In this document: in pieces, positions 1 through 9,393 of the stretch | Position numbering within the stretch: position 1 is the first letter of the stretch | Layout of the letters: the number at the start of each line of letters is the position of its first letter | NCBI RefSeq assembly: GCF_000090795.2 | Contig: NW_003547042.1 | Location: forward strand, 1 to 28,011 | Reading direction: 5' to 3' | DNA length: 28,011 bases | Origin: Amphimedon queenslandica | Taxonomy: Eukaryota > Porifera > Demospongiae > Haplosclerida > Niphatidae | Made by a program: the position numbers and the translations under genes | Notes under the pieces: generated by a model | Databases searched by the model: none | The model's input: the letters and a program-made list of their open reading frames with translations, nothing else | What the model was told of the DNA's origin: nothing

Positions 1-148
1 CTCATATGATGTTATAGCTAATGACAAGAATTTGATAGACTAGTTAGTATAGTTACATTAAAGTTAAGTTTGATAGCTCACTAGATACACAAAGACTGAT
101 ACATCCAGTCAACACAAGACACCAGTAGATACCAGTAACAGTAGCCAT
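1..148 (-). CDS. 5' end of a secreted/membrane protein gene, copy A (partial)
   Basis: The start codon is at 148-146 and exon 1 covers 148-82, followed by a GTGAGC donor. A TTGTCATTAG acceptor starts exon 2 at 17, which runs off the left edge. Exon 1 encodes a hydrophobic signal-peptide-like start (MATVTGIYWCLVLTGC...) and ends in phase 1. Exon 1 and the sequence just upstream of it closely match exon 1 and upstream sequence of the broken gene at 2185-1437, so the two are tandem duplicates. The function of the mature protein cannot be read from what is present. By analogy with copy B it may continue into Ig-like and FN3 domains, but this is inference. Confidence 0.6.
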
Positions 149-364
149 TAGTAAGAGGAATGAGAGCTGAACCGTTAGACTATATAAACAATAAACTGTT
201 TATGATGCACCACTAACACTGCCACACCTGCAATAACTATAATTTTAAGTGATGCTTTTTATGCATTATATGGAAAAACAGTAAATTGTATACAAATTGA
301 ATTATTATACTTATCAAATGTATAGGCATGATTGAAACATCCAGCTAATACCGTATAGGGGGTA

Positions 365-708
365 TACCTTAGGGTAGGTATTAATTGCGCTCTTAAATTT
401 TAGCGTTTTTAAGGGGACCCTGATTTAGCGAAATGTAATATTAGCGAAAATAGGAAGAAAATCAATGGTAAAACCCCCATTCAATAGCATAACACAACTC
501 AAGAAGCCCAATCTATACATTTAAGAGCAGAACACTTAACAGGACCACCCTATCTACTGTTATCTTGTTACAGATCTTGCCTATCTTGTGTACTTGTTTA
601 CACAAGTACATAATAACTATTATTAGCGAGTGGTTGAATTAGCGATTTGAAGTACACTCGCTAAAAACGCTAAAATTAAGTGTCGCAATTAATACCCACC
701 CTAAGGTA
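365..708. mobile_element. MITE-like element with about 45-bp terminal inverted repeats
   Basis: The left end (about 367-411) begins CCTTAGGGTAGGTATTAATT and the right end (about 660-706) reads as its reverse complement with a few mismatches, ending CCCTAAGG. Both ends are flanked by TA, consistent with a TA target-site duplication as in Tc1/mariner-derived MITEs. The interior of about 250 bp has no open frame of note but contains several TTAGCG / CGCTAA motifs. The lack of coding capacity and the small size suggest a non-autonomous element. Confidence 0.7.
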
Positions 709-1020
709 TTTCATCAGGGATATGTGCGCGTAGAAGTCTTTCACAGTTTGTTTAGCACCTTCTTTGACCTGTTTAAACATCAATAGCCACGATAAGTTCT
801 GGCCATCTCATACAAAGACTCTCTATATAACTCTCTGGCACTTCAATGCACAGATATGGTTATGTCGATCTACCACCCCCCCCCCATCAGTGGTAGATGG
901 CTTCATTTAACTTTGTTTTTATTGTACATGTAGTTTCTCTTTCTGTTATTTTGTTTCTTTTTTCTTTCTATGTACAGGGTCCTCCTTTTTTGTCCCCCTT
1001 TTGTCTGTTTTGTGTTTTTC

Positions 1021-1050
1021 TTATAATAATAATAATAATAATGATAATAA
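1021..1050. repeat. (TAA)n microsatellite
   Basis: An interrupted run of TAA/AAT units follows a T-rich stretch. A second similar tract lies at 1254-1288, also just after a T-rich stretch, so both could be 3' tails of decayed retroelements. That interpretation is weak. Confidence 0.8.
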
Positions 1051-1252
1051 TTGAGCCGCTCCCCTATCCTTCCACCCGATGTGGATGGGCAGGTCTGACT
1101 CTTTCTTCTTTCCTTATTATTAGCTTTTTAAAATACATGTATAGTTTCCTTGTTTTATTTTTATTTTATTTTTTCCTCATAGGGCCTTCCCTCTCCTTTC
1201 CCTTTTTTGTTTTTCTCTATTATTAGCTCTAATTAGTTCTTGTTTTTGGGTT

Positions 1253-1253
<1 letters not shown>

Positions 1254-1288
<35 letters not shown>
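1254..1288. repeat. (TAA)n microsatellite
   Basis: About eleven uninterrupted TAA units lie downstream of a T-rich segment ending in TTTGGGTTTA. Confidence 0.9.
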
Positions 1289-1291
<3 letters not shown>

Positions 1292-1436
1292 AATGCTAAA
1301 ATTAATGAACTGATTTCATACAAAAAACAGTTAAAGCATATTCACACTGACTTAGAATATTAACAATAATGAGATCTCAGAACTGCAATTTTTTATCTAG
1401 CTATGCTTGAATGAACTGCAATACTTAGTTGAGGTT

Positions 1437-2185
1437 TCAGGCTTCGAGTTCCAGCTGAGTGAATAATAATGAATAATTAGTACCAATAATAAGATCATTA
1501 ATAGTTATATAAGTGTTGTCAGTAGTCCTTGATCCTTTATGAGTATTGTTACTATTAATAGTAACATTATAGTGGTCTATACATGGACCTGATGGTGTAT
1601 TCCAAGTAATAATTAATGTATCATTAGTGATAGGAGTAACAGTTATATTAGTAACTGGTGTTGTTGGTGGACCTGTACAAATGATATGCGTGGTACACTG
1701 ATGTACATACATTACAACATACCTGCTATGTTAATAGTTAATGTAGCAAAGGTTACTACATCAGCTGAACAACCAATAGTAGTTTCATTCAATTCTACTG
1801 GAACTGGAGGATTAGTAGCAGTACTAACTAGTACATCCACATTAGTTGTATTACCAAAACTGGTAATATTTAATGTGAAATCATCAAGTGTAAGAATTAT
1901 TCCACCATAAGTTAGAGTTGAAGCTTTTTTTTATTATTCCTTCTCCATGCTACTCCTCCTCCTGTACTTTCCACCACACAAGTGAACACCAGTCTATCTC
2001 CAGGACACACAGGCCCACTAGGACTGCTCTGATTGAATGATATACTTTGTCCTTTTACTATATGAAACCAAAATTATTTAACAATTATAGTCCACCCACT
2101 TTAGTTTAGACTCACCAGATACAACAAGACTCAAAGTACATCCAGTCAATACAAGACACCAGTATATACCAGTAGTAGTAGCCAT
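1437..2185 (-). pseudogene. Ig-like + fibronectin type III receptor fragment, copy B, with frame breaks
   Basis: Exon 1 is 2185-2116 (signal-peptide-like MATTTGIYWCLVLTGC...), exon 2 is 2057-1723 and exon 3 is 1672 to about 1437. Exon 2 looks like an Ig-type extracellular domain (paired Cys, Asn-glycosylation sites). Exon 3 is an FN3 domain (TPVTNITVTP, LIITWNTPSGPC, YNVTI). The introns are phase 1, as usual for such domains, but exon 2 has 335 nt where 336 are needed. The break falls at an A8 run (plus strand 1925-1932); a ninth A would restore the frame. In exon 3 the expected FN3 end (SAGTRS) lies in a different frame from the rest, and the frame in use stops at 1439-1437. No membrane or kinase exon follows. 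It is either a decayed duplicate or a gene disturbed by base-call errors. Confidence 0.6.
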
Positions 2186-2649
2186 CAGTAAGAGGAATGA
2201 GAACTGAACAGTTTAGAACAGAGTTTAGTTTATGATTATGATGTTATTCTATACACTCACTGCCACACCTTAACATGATAACATTCATTGATAGCATGTG
2301 CATTATGAATGAGAAGACAAGGAATGATGAATTACCGTATAGCTAGAAATTTCTGTGGCCCAAAATTTCTGCGAATTGCCAAAAAATGGCTTTTGCGGAT
2401 TTTATTGTTGCGAATTCACTTGATCACACTACTGATCAATGGCTGCTCTTCACTACTTACCAGAACTATAGTTGATGATGACACAAAGCTCTATCAGGAT
2501 ATTAGGCAAGATAGGATTACTCTTTACATACGTACCAATAATGAATGAATGGATCATTGAAATACTGACTGGTTGTCCTACATAAAACAATAGAGCCAGT
2601 ATAATATGATATGATACACACACTACCATACAACTTGAAATATCCTGGG

Positions 2650-2884
2650 CTAGTCTTCAATAGCTGTACCTATAATGAGAATAATAATTAACAAACCCCT
2701 TACCAGACCCAGGGATGGAAGGAGTGAGGGAGGTCTGGAGGAGTGGTGGTAAAATGGTGGATACTACAAAGAAGAGGTTAGTTCAATAGATGCTTTACCA
2801 ATGGAGGCTGAGGGAGGAAGAGAAAGAGAGTGTGTGTCTCCTGCTAGTCTCGCCCCGCCCCTTCGCTACCTCCTGCCAGCTCAT
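2650..2884 (-). CDS. Possible small spliced protein upstream of NDUFB7
   Basis: A tentative model joins 2884-2870, a 9-nt exon 2807-2799, and 2763-2650. All junctions have GT/AG and phase 0, giving about 45 aa with a Pro/His/Ser-rich start and a hydrophobic stretch near the end (GLLIIILIIG). One intron would be only 35 nt. The start lies 175 bp from the NDUFB7 start on the other strand, in a GC-rich island with GC-box sequence, so the region may be a bidirectional promoter. The product is not recognised and the exons could be chance splice-like sites. Confidence 0.22.
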
Positions 2885-3059
2885 CTTCAGATCTATGCAA
2901 AAACCCCGTGGAGAGGATTTTAATACCCACGTGCAACCACGTGGGCATAATTAGGTGGGTGTGGTGACTAGTGGTCTCATGAAATTAATTAGTTTACCAG
3001 CTAGTCACGTGAGCTTGCACCATTTTTTTTAATTGGGCGTGGCTGAAAGTGGCATAAAG

Positions 3060-4162
3060 ATGGCTACCGGGTTCAAGAGAGGTTAAGAGAGAAATACAGC
3101 AATCTGATGTTTATTTTAATTGTTCCTCTACTCCAGAAATGAAAGTGACCCAAGAAGAGATGGCAGAGGCCAAAGTCCCTCTCAACCTCAGAGATTATTG
3201 TGCCCATCACTTCATCCCACTCATGAAGTGTCGTAAGGATAACTACTACCTTCCCTGGAGATGCAAGAAAGAGAAACACGCCTGGGATGAGTGCGAGTTC
3301 CAAGAGTAAGTAAAACTGACATGGCAATTTTGCAAAATTTTTCAAAATTCAGATCACAAAAATAATTAAATATATAAGTTCTTCAATTCATTTACATTTT
3401 TCTACAGTCCTCTTTCTCTTTTCCTCTTGCTGTGCGTTGAACTTTTCTCAGGTGTTTGCTTCCTAGAAGGTCCTTCTGAGGGTTCTTCTGTGCTACTGTC
3501 GCATTCTCCATTGTAGAATTTTTTTAGAACATTTCTTATTTCATCTCTTATATCAGATTCTATAACTTCCTTGACTTTATTGCACCTAACACCATGAGAA
3601 TCAAAGAAATTAACATGATCGTTGCTTCCTCTAGAGTATGTTATGAAGCTTTTATTACAATGAAGATGAGGATATATGTTTCGAGCTGCTATATACTCTC
3701 TATTATCACAGTACATCTTCTGGTAGTTTTTTTTTGCAGCCACTATAAAAAAGAAGATGAGTAAGAGCAATAGTTTCACCTCCATTTTTCTTTCACATGG
3801 ACTATACTCAACCACGATAAAAATCCCAGCTGGAGATAAGATAACTCCCTCTTTATATAACCTACTCCACGCCTTCTTATGATAATACTATCATTATTAT
3901 TCAGCTGATAAAGAAGGATGCTTGAGATGCACTGCCAGTTTTAAAAACATTTTGAAAGTTTGAGCCTACAAAAATTATCTTCCTCTTTCACAATTACATT
4001 TTTAAAATTGGCACCTTGTTAACACTATGAGGTGTGAACAAGGAAAACTACAAGTTTCTTCCTCCCAAAAAAATTAATATTTATTTAATTATTTTTCTAA
4101 TCAGTTATTTAGATCGTGTAAGACAGAAGAGACAGCAGCAAGCAGCAGCAGCTGAGGATTAG
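3060..4162 (+). CDS. NDUFB7: NADH dehydrogenase (complex I) subunit B7
   Basis: Accessory subunit of mitochondrial complex I on the intermembrane-space side. The exons are 3060-3081, 3137-3305 and 4105-4162, which join to 82 codons plus stop. The family signature is clear: TQEEM near residue 13, then LRDYCAHH and a twin CX9C pair (C-AHHFIPLMK-C and C-KKEKHAWDE-C), the CHCH fold substrate of the MIA import pathway. The last exon supplies the basic DYLDRVRQKR tail. The protein is shorter than the roughly 137-residue human form, mainly at the N-terminus and C-terminus, and the start lacks the MG myristoylation signal of the human protein. Intron 2 is 799 nt, large for this window, and houses an antisense gene (3785-3402). 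The promoter has an inverted CCAAT/CACGCCC site at about 3034-3043. Confidence 0.9.
3402..3785 (-). CDS. Small secreted protein nested in NDUFB7 intron 2
   Basis: An intronless frame of 127 codons from the Met at 3785. A Met ten codons upstream (3815) is in frame, but starting at 3785 gives a textbook signal peptide (MEVKLLLLLIFFFIVAA). The mature part has four cysteines (in MYC, HLHC, VRC and GEC), compatible with two disulfides, one NKS glycosylation site, and a Ser/Thr/Pro/Glu-rich tail ending in the basic SKRKRERGL. A TATA box reading TTATATAAAG on this strand lies at 3860-3851, about 65 bp upstream of the start, a sensible promoter distance. The gene sits wholly inside an NDUFB7 intron on the opposite strand. 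No family is recognised. The frame, signal peptide and TATA box together argue that it is real. Confidence 0.6.
   Translation of the reverse strand: MEVKLLLLLIFFFIVAAKKNYQKMYCDNREYIAARNIYPHLHCNKSFITYSRGSNDHVNFFDSHGVRCNKVKEVIESDIRDEIRNVLKKFYNGECDSSTEEPSEGPSRKQTPEKSSTHSKRKRERGL
3851..3860 (-). promoter_or_regulatory. TATA box of the nested secreted-protein gene
   Basis: Reads TTATATAAAG on the minus strand, about 65 bp before the start codon at 3785. Its position inside an intron of a plus-strand gene supports an independent promoter. Confidence 0.5.
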
Positions 4163-4301
4163 ACACTATCATGAAATATCTTATACTGTTACCCTCTCTA
4201 TAGACACACTAGTAGCATTTAATACTGATGTTATTGTTATTATTATTGTATGTTAATTTATTAAATGTAATGCATGTACTTTAAACAGTACAAAAGCAAG
4301 C

Positions 4302-4351
<50 letters not shown>
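4302..4351. repeat. (AAT)n microsatellite between NDUFB7 and ATG4
   Basis: About sixteen perfect AAT units in the 373-bp gap between the convergent 3' ends of NDUFB7 (4162) and ATG4 (4536). The rest of the gap is AT-rich, with looser AAC/AAT units around 4418-4452 and possible ATTAAA poly(A) signals for each gene (about 4259 plus; about 4471-4476 minus). Confidence 0.9.
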
Positions 4352-4352
<1 letters not shown>

Positions 4353-4535
4353 CACAGACAATATTCATAATAAACGAACAGCACACTCATAAAACAATCA
4401 ATACAACAGATCCAACAACAATAATAATAACAATAATAATAACAACAACATATTATTATTACTATTATACATTTAATATAATATAATTGTAGTTCGATAA
4501 AGATATATAACACGGCTAAAACAAAATGGCTTCTT

Positions 4536-6917
4536 CTATCCAGGCACATCTTCATTAATACATTCCAGTACTACAAAATCATCGGCTTCAGACCAGGTGG
4601 ACTCTATCAGGTCAAGTGTTCCGTTAGAACTGATGAGACTGAGGGCGCTGGTATCCATCATACTGATCTCTGGGGAAATGATCTCTTTTTGCCGAGTGTT
4701 TGAAAATGTGAAGAATGGATACTGACCCTTTTGCATTGGTGGAGCTAGCACCTGTAAAATAATAGATAATAATGATGATGATGATGATACATGTAGGTGT
4801 AACAGTAAATGTTACTTTCTCAGCTTCAATTCTAAAATGGTTGAAGTCCTCCAGCGTGTGACAGTAAAAACCCAGGGTACAGGAAGGATCCATTTTTGTA
4901 ACGGGAATCTTCTTAGGAGACCGACAGTGATACGACTGAGATAAGGAGGAGAGAGGCGAAAGTAAAGACAGAAGGAGTGTGTGTGTGTGTGTGTTTATAA
5001 AATTAGTAGCTTTTATTGTTTTGCTTACAGAAACATCAAAATCGGTTCTCGTCATGTTGACAGCTGTTTGTGAATAGTGAGGATCAAGATGAATCAGATT
5101 CTCATCTTTTAAAAAGAAAAAAATTATATTAAATGTATTTTATAATTATTAAAAGTTATTACCTTGGAAACCAATGAAGAAGACGGAATGCTTTGGTCTA
5201 CCACCAATAATACCAACAGTGTGATCCAGAGCTAACAGAGCCTAATATTAATAACCATTCATAATTATTAATAATCATTAATAACTACTAATTACCACTA
5301 ATAACTATTAATAACACTACCTTAACGCAGGGTATATAGATGGGGTTAAGTGATTCGCTGCCCAGTCTAACTGGCACCAGTACTAATAGCGACTGATCCA
5401 GATCTGATTCAAATATATCCTGAACATCTTTAATATATACTAATGGAAGGAGGAGAAAGGTACCCCAGTGGGTAGTACGTGGTGAACACTCCCCCCTTCT
5501 TACCTGTACAATCGTGTGACACGTAAATGTTGAGTTTTTGTAAGTTGATGTGTTCTCGTAGAGCCCGGCGAACACAATCCCTGAAGGAAAGAAGAAACAA
5601 GGAAACATGAGTAAGCATAGTCTTTTATATATAAGTAACGTTAGTTCCATTGTCACGAAATCCGTGACAAGCAAAAACCCATTAGTTCCATTGTCACGAA
5701 ATCAGTGACAAGCAAAAACCCATTGGTTCCATAATCACTATAAATCTAGGACTTTGGTCCAATTAGTGCATTACCTTATCAATATTGAGACTTGTGACGG
5801 GCCGAACCAATCACCTGGCTTGTTGCCATGGTAATAGGCGGCCTCCATCAACCTGTGTATTGAGAAAGGACATAGCTCAGACTCTGAGTCACCGAACCAG
5901 GACAAGATCTAAGAGGAGGAGGGGGAGAGAGAGAAAGAAAGAAAGAAAGAAAAAAGATAATACTAAAACAACGTAATTGTTCCAGTTCTTTACTTGTCTG
6001 TGTATTTTGTGTCCTGTTACGTCTGAACTGGATAGTCTCCAATCTAAAGCAAAGAAGAAACATCATCATCAAAATAATCAAAAAATGACCTTATCTTATC
6101 AATGACAATCAAAACAAAAAACTACTTTAAAAACAATTATAAAAAAATATAAAAAATTGATTCAAAACTGCATGTACATTATATGATGGGGTTAGTCATT
6201 TATTTCCTGTACTGGATATTATCAAAAGTTAGTAGTCTATCAAAAGTCCCATTACAACACTAGTTGGATACTATTTATAATAACATGGATCACAGTTGAC
6301 CACACTTAATGATAAATAATTTAATTACTAGACCATTAGCTGACCTCTGCCAAGGAAATGAAGATGAAGGACAGTAGCTAGTAGCATCTGACCTGACCTT
6401 ACCATGCAGCCCCAGCCGCAGTCGGTTGTCAGGGACGACGAGAGGATTGGAGAGAAACCACACCTGTATGTCATCCAGGGGAGAGAGTAGAAGTGATCCA
6501 TGAACATTAGGATGTGACGAGGTATCCCTTCACTTTGTGGCTTTGTGTCTAAAAAGAGAGAGAAAAGAAAGGCTGATTCAAAGTTGTTTAAGTTCGTGGC
6601 CCTACCTCTCTCCGGTATGTACAGTTTTCCTAACACTAGTACAGGAGAATTATTACTAAATTGAATAGTTGAATTAAAGCTCCATCCTAAAAAACAAACA
6701 AGTATGTATATAACAATACTTTACATGCATAATACACGTAAAAATACACAGGTTAGTTATACTCACCGTATCTAAACCTATAGAAAGAAGCGTATATCCT
6801 TTGCCTTACTGGTACTTCTGCTGGTGAGCTACTACTCCTTATTAGACCGTTCCCTCTCCTCTCTCTCCCTTCTCTTCCGCCTAAACTACTAGTACTAGAG
6901 CCTCCACCAGTTGCCAT
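4536..6917 (-). CDS. ATG4: Autophagy cysteine protease ATG4
   Basis: Cleaves Atg8/LC3 precursors and delipidates them during autophagy. Eleven exons: 6917-6767, 6686-6606, 6548-6345, 6043-5994, 5908-5775, 5580-5504, 5427-5321, 5241-5163, 5105-5029, 4935-4816, 4751-4536; they join to 431 aa with every junction in phase. The catalytic Cys is about C125 in TTDCGWGCMVRSGQM, a form resembling ATG4C/D more than ATG4A/B. The Asp/His pair is D302/H304 in LDPHYSQ. Other landmarks are WFGDSESELCPFSIHRL, KPGDWFGPS, LGSESLNPIYIPCVK, VGIIGGRPKHS and DPSCTLGFYC. The C-terminus has DDFVVL (about 417-422), a likely LC3-interacting motif. The N-terminal 40 residues are Gly/Ser/Arg-rich. Intron 5 holds a hairpin-bearing duplication. 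The gene shares a 116-bp upstream gap with the kinase gene. Confidence 0.92.
5641..5740. repeat. 41-bp tandem repeat with internal hairpin in ATG4 intron 5
   Basis: Two full copies (from 5641 and 5682) and a partial third (from 5723). Each full copy contains the inverted repeat TTGTCAC ... GTGACAA (5650-5656 with 5664-5670; second copy similarly) around a 7-nt loop. Confidence 0.8.
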
Positions 6918-7033
6918 TTTCTGATGACAAGCAAAAGAAAAGGTGAGCCACACCCACTATTAACCACGCCTATTATTGAACGCCCACTTATCAGCCACCC
7001 CTCCACTTTATTTCTGCAAGATCATAAAAGAGA
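6918..7033. promoter_or_regulatory. Shared promoter region of ATG4 and the receptor kinase
   Basis: A 116-bp gap separates two divergent start codons. It holds several CCACACCC/CCACGCC/CGCCC boxes and a GATA-type CTTATCAG site, with no clear TATA box. Transcription of both genes must start here or within 5' untranslated sequence, so a bidirectional promoter is inferred. Confidence 0.55.
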
Positions 7034-9393
7034 ATGAATACATTTCTGTTGCTTTTCTTTTCTATTTTATGTTTCGTGACAGGACAAGTTACAACTACAA
7101 ATCAAAATGGTCATGGAATGACCTGCTGTCCTGCTCCATTTAGTATATACGGACTGGCTAGTGACTTGAACACTTCAACAATATTTCCAGGGAACACTTG
7201 TAAGTGGAAGGCTATTGCAATAATTTTTATAAAGCAAGAACAATTACATTGCAGGCTATAATGTGGTTACTTTGATCTATAAGCAGCACTGTATAATCTA
7301 AAATAAACATTTCTTTTATTCTGTCTAACATGCTGCTTACAAGTAACATCAAAGTAACCACAGATCAACTGTACTATAGAATTGCTTCATTAAACCTCCT
7401 TCCTTTTCTATTTATAGTGAATCTCACTGTTGTAAGCAATGGACGAGCTGAGGAGATATTAACAATACCTGGTGTACAAGTGGAGCTGAATCTAAACACA
7501 CAAATACTGATACTACCATTACTGGTTGGAGCTAATAAGAATAACATTCAGTTTAATACTACATTCACTTCAGGAAATACCAGTGTTCTATCAGACCCTG
7601 TTGTAATACCTAATATCAATATAGCTCCAACTGCTAACCCAATCAGTAAAAATTAACAATTATTATTATCAATTTTAATTCTCTTTTTTTAAAGGGATTC
7701 AGATCATATTTGATTGCGTTGGAATACAACAGACTGCAATAGTAGTGACTGTTAATATCACACTGTTTGATTTAGATACTAGAGAACTATATTGTCCCAT
7801 TAACTTTTTATTTGGGAAAGAATGTCGAGAGAAAGGTAAATAGATTTTGTATACAGCATTTGTAATAAAGCATAAATTAAAAGTATTTTTATAAATGTTT
7901 TATGATTGTAGGTAATGTATCACAAGAACAATTACAAGGTATGGCTGACTTTTCAAACTTAAAAAATTGCTTTTTATATCCGGCACAGAGTTTGAAGAAA
8001 GACAATATGTTACAGGTGCTACCATTCCTCCGTACACAGTAATGTGTAGCCCTACCGTAACTCCAACACCTTCCAATGGTAAGTACATGCAAAAAACAAT
8101 AATTGCTTCACATTGAACAGAAAGAAGAACTTTTCTGATCCTGCTACTAGCTGGAGGAGTAGCTCCTTTTCTTGCATTAGTCATTCTGTGTATTGCAATC
8201 ACATTAGTTTGCTGGTTAGTGAGGTATGGTAGGTTAAAAAAGAAGCATAGACAATTGCTGAGATTGGAGGAGATTGGAGCTGCTTATAATCAAGAGAGGG
8301 AGAGATGGAGGCCGAGAAGAGAGCCACACAAGAAAGAGTTCTCACCAGACAAGTTGGAATTAGTTCGTGAGCTTGGAGAGGGAGCCTTTGGAACAGTTTA
8401 TGAAGGAGAAGCACGAGATATTTTAGAAGAAGGTGTCGTTACACCAGTTGCAGTTAAACAGCTTCGGAACTTAAGTGCAAAGGAAGACTTCTTTCGTGAG
8501 GTATCATTCATGTCTAAACTTGATCATGAGAGAGTCATAAAGTTACTTGGAGTCTGCAGTCAAAGTGAGCCTTTTGCCATGATCATAGAGTATATGGATC
8601 TTGGGGACTTGTGCTCATTTCTGCGTGACACTGCTCAGCTAAGAGATGAATCCTCTAACACTGATGTACTGGTACCATCTCAACTAGTCGACATTGCACA
8701 TCAAGTACTTTAAACATCACACTATTTCTTGGTTCTTTATACTTTGCTTTTTATAGATAGCAGAAGGAATGAGGTACATTGCTTCAGTTAATCTAGTGCA
8801 TAGAGACTTGGCCGCTAGAAATTGTCTAGTATCAACTGGTCTGGTCATTAAAATAGGAGACTTTGGACTGTCGAGAAACCTTTACGACTCGGACTATTAC
8901 AGGTAATACATGTACACATACCATGCATGCATGTAGTGTAGTAGCCAGCAATTTCACACTATTCTTTATATCAAAACTGTCACTGAGCAATCAATACAGT
9001 GATGTAGATTTAGTTCCATAAAAACACGTGATTTTTAGTATGATACATTATTCTCAATCTTCCTATCACAGAGTAGAGGGCTCAACTCTACTACCAATTA
9101 GATGGATGGCACCAGAGTGCGTACAGTATGGTAAATTCACTGAAGCAAGTGATGTCTACTCGTTTGGAGTCTTACTATGGGAAACCTTCACTTATGGAGA
9201 GCAGCCATACGCTGGTCATTCAAATGAGGATATTGTGAAGATGATCACTACAAGACAGTATCTGGTGATACCCTCAAACGCTGTTCTTGGTGACGTCATG
9301 AAGGATTGCTGGCAATGGAAGCCAAAAGATCGGCCATCGTTTAATGAACTTTGTAGTCTATTGAAGACAATACTGCATGACATGAAAGACTGA
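7034..9393 (+). CDS. Receptor tyrosine kinase with short novel ectodomain
   Basis: Single-pass plasma-membrane tyrosine kinase, 567 aa. Exons: 7034-7199, 7418-7645, 7695-7835, 7912-7938, 7989-8078, 8121-8704, 8757-8902, 9072-9393. A signal peptide ([17 protein letters not shown]) precedes about 200 ectodomain residues with several N-glycosylation sites and no domain I recognise. All ectodomain introns are phase 1, and one exon is only 27 nt. The membrane helix is about 222-250. The kinase is complete: glycine loop GEGAFGTVY (about 303-311), VAVK lysine (about 330), HRDLAARN (D429), DFGLSR (D447), then YDSDYYR activation-loop tyrosines (455, 459, 460) and [10 protein letters not shown]. The YxxDYYR pattern and [17 protein letters not shown] resemble Trk/ROR/DDR-type kinases, but a sponge-specific family is equally likely. 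Ligand unknown. Confidence 0.9.
7262..7362 (+). other. Intronic hairpin in the kinase gene
   Basis: Within intron 1, TGTGGTTACTTTGAT (7262-7276) pairs perfectly with 7348-7362, and TAAGCAGCA (7280-7288) pairs with 7331-7339. The internal loop is 3/8 nt and the terminal loop about 42 nt. It could be a small MITE or a structured RNA such as a long-loop microRNA precursor. Only the pairing is seen. Confidence 0.55.

Larger units (their letters stand above)
149..1436. other. Spacer between the two duplicated gene copies
   Basis: No convincing gene is visible. The stretch holds the upstream sequence of copy A, a MITE-like element (365-708), a possible decayed gag-like fragment (about 711-790, minus), T-rich sequence, and two (TAA)n tracts. 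Open frames here, including one at 897-1226, are low-complexity, rich in F, L and I, and lack splice or start context. The continuation expected for the FN3 gene ending near 1437 (membrane segment, cytoplasmic domain) was not found. Confidence 0.5.

Noticed and set aside
711..790. Minus-strand peptide MFKQVKEGAKQTVKDFYAHI, reminiscent of LTR-retrotransposon gag
   Set aside because: Only about 22 codons are open, there is no pol or LTR nearby, and similarity is from memory of the family pattern. Left as a possible relic.
897..1226. 109-codon open frame on the plus strand
   Set aside because: Very hydrophobic, low-complexity sequence from T-rich DNA, with no splice or homology support.
2333..2440. 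ACCGTATAG-type end resembling the MITE at 24946
   Set aside because: Only one end is visible and no matching inverted end or target duplication was found, so it is not called as an element.
3073..3345. 90-codon minus-strand frame
   Set aside because: Antisense shadow of NDUFB7 exon 2, which has the CX9C signature on the plus strand.
4253..4555. Minus-strand frame rich in Leu and Tyr/Cys
   Set aside because: Comes from (AAT)n and related microsatellites downstream of ATG4.
6412..6418. GTAAGG donor-like site inside ATG4 exon 3, right after the catalytic GWGCM
   Set aside because: Reading through gives the conserved VRSGQMLLA and FLGR; splicing there would delete the catalytic helix.
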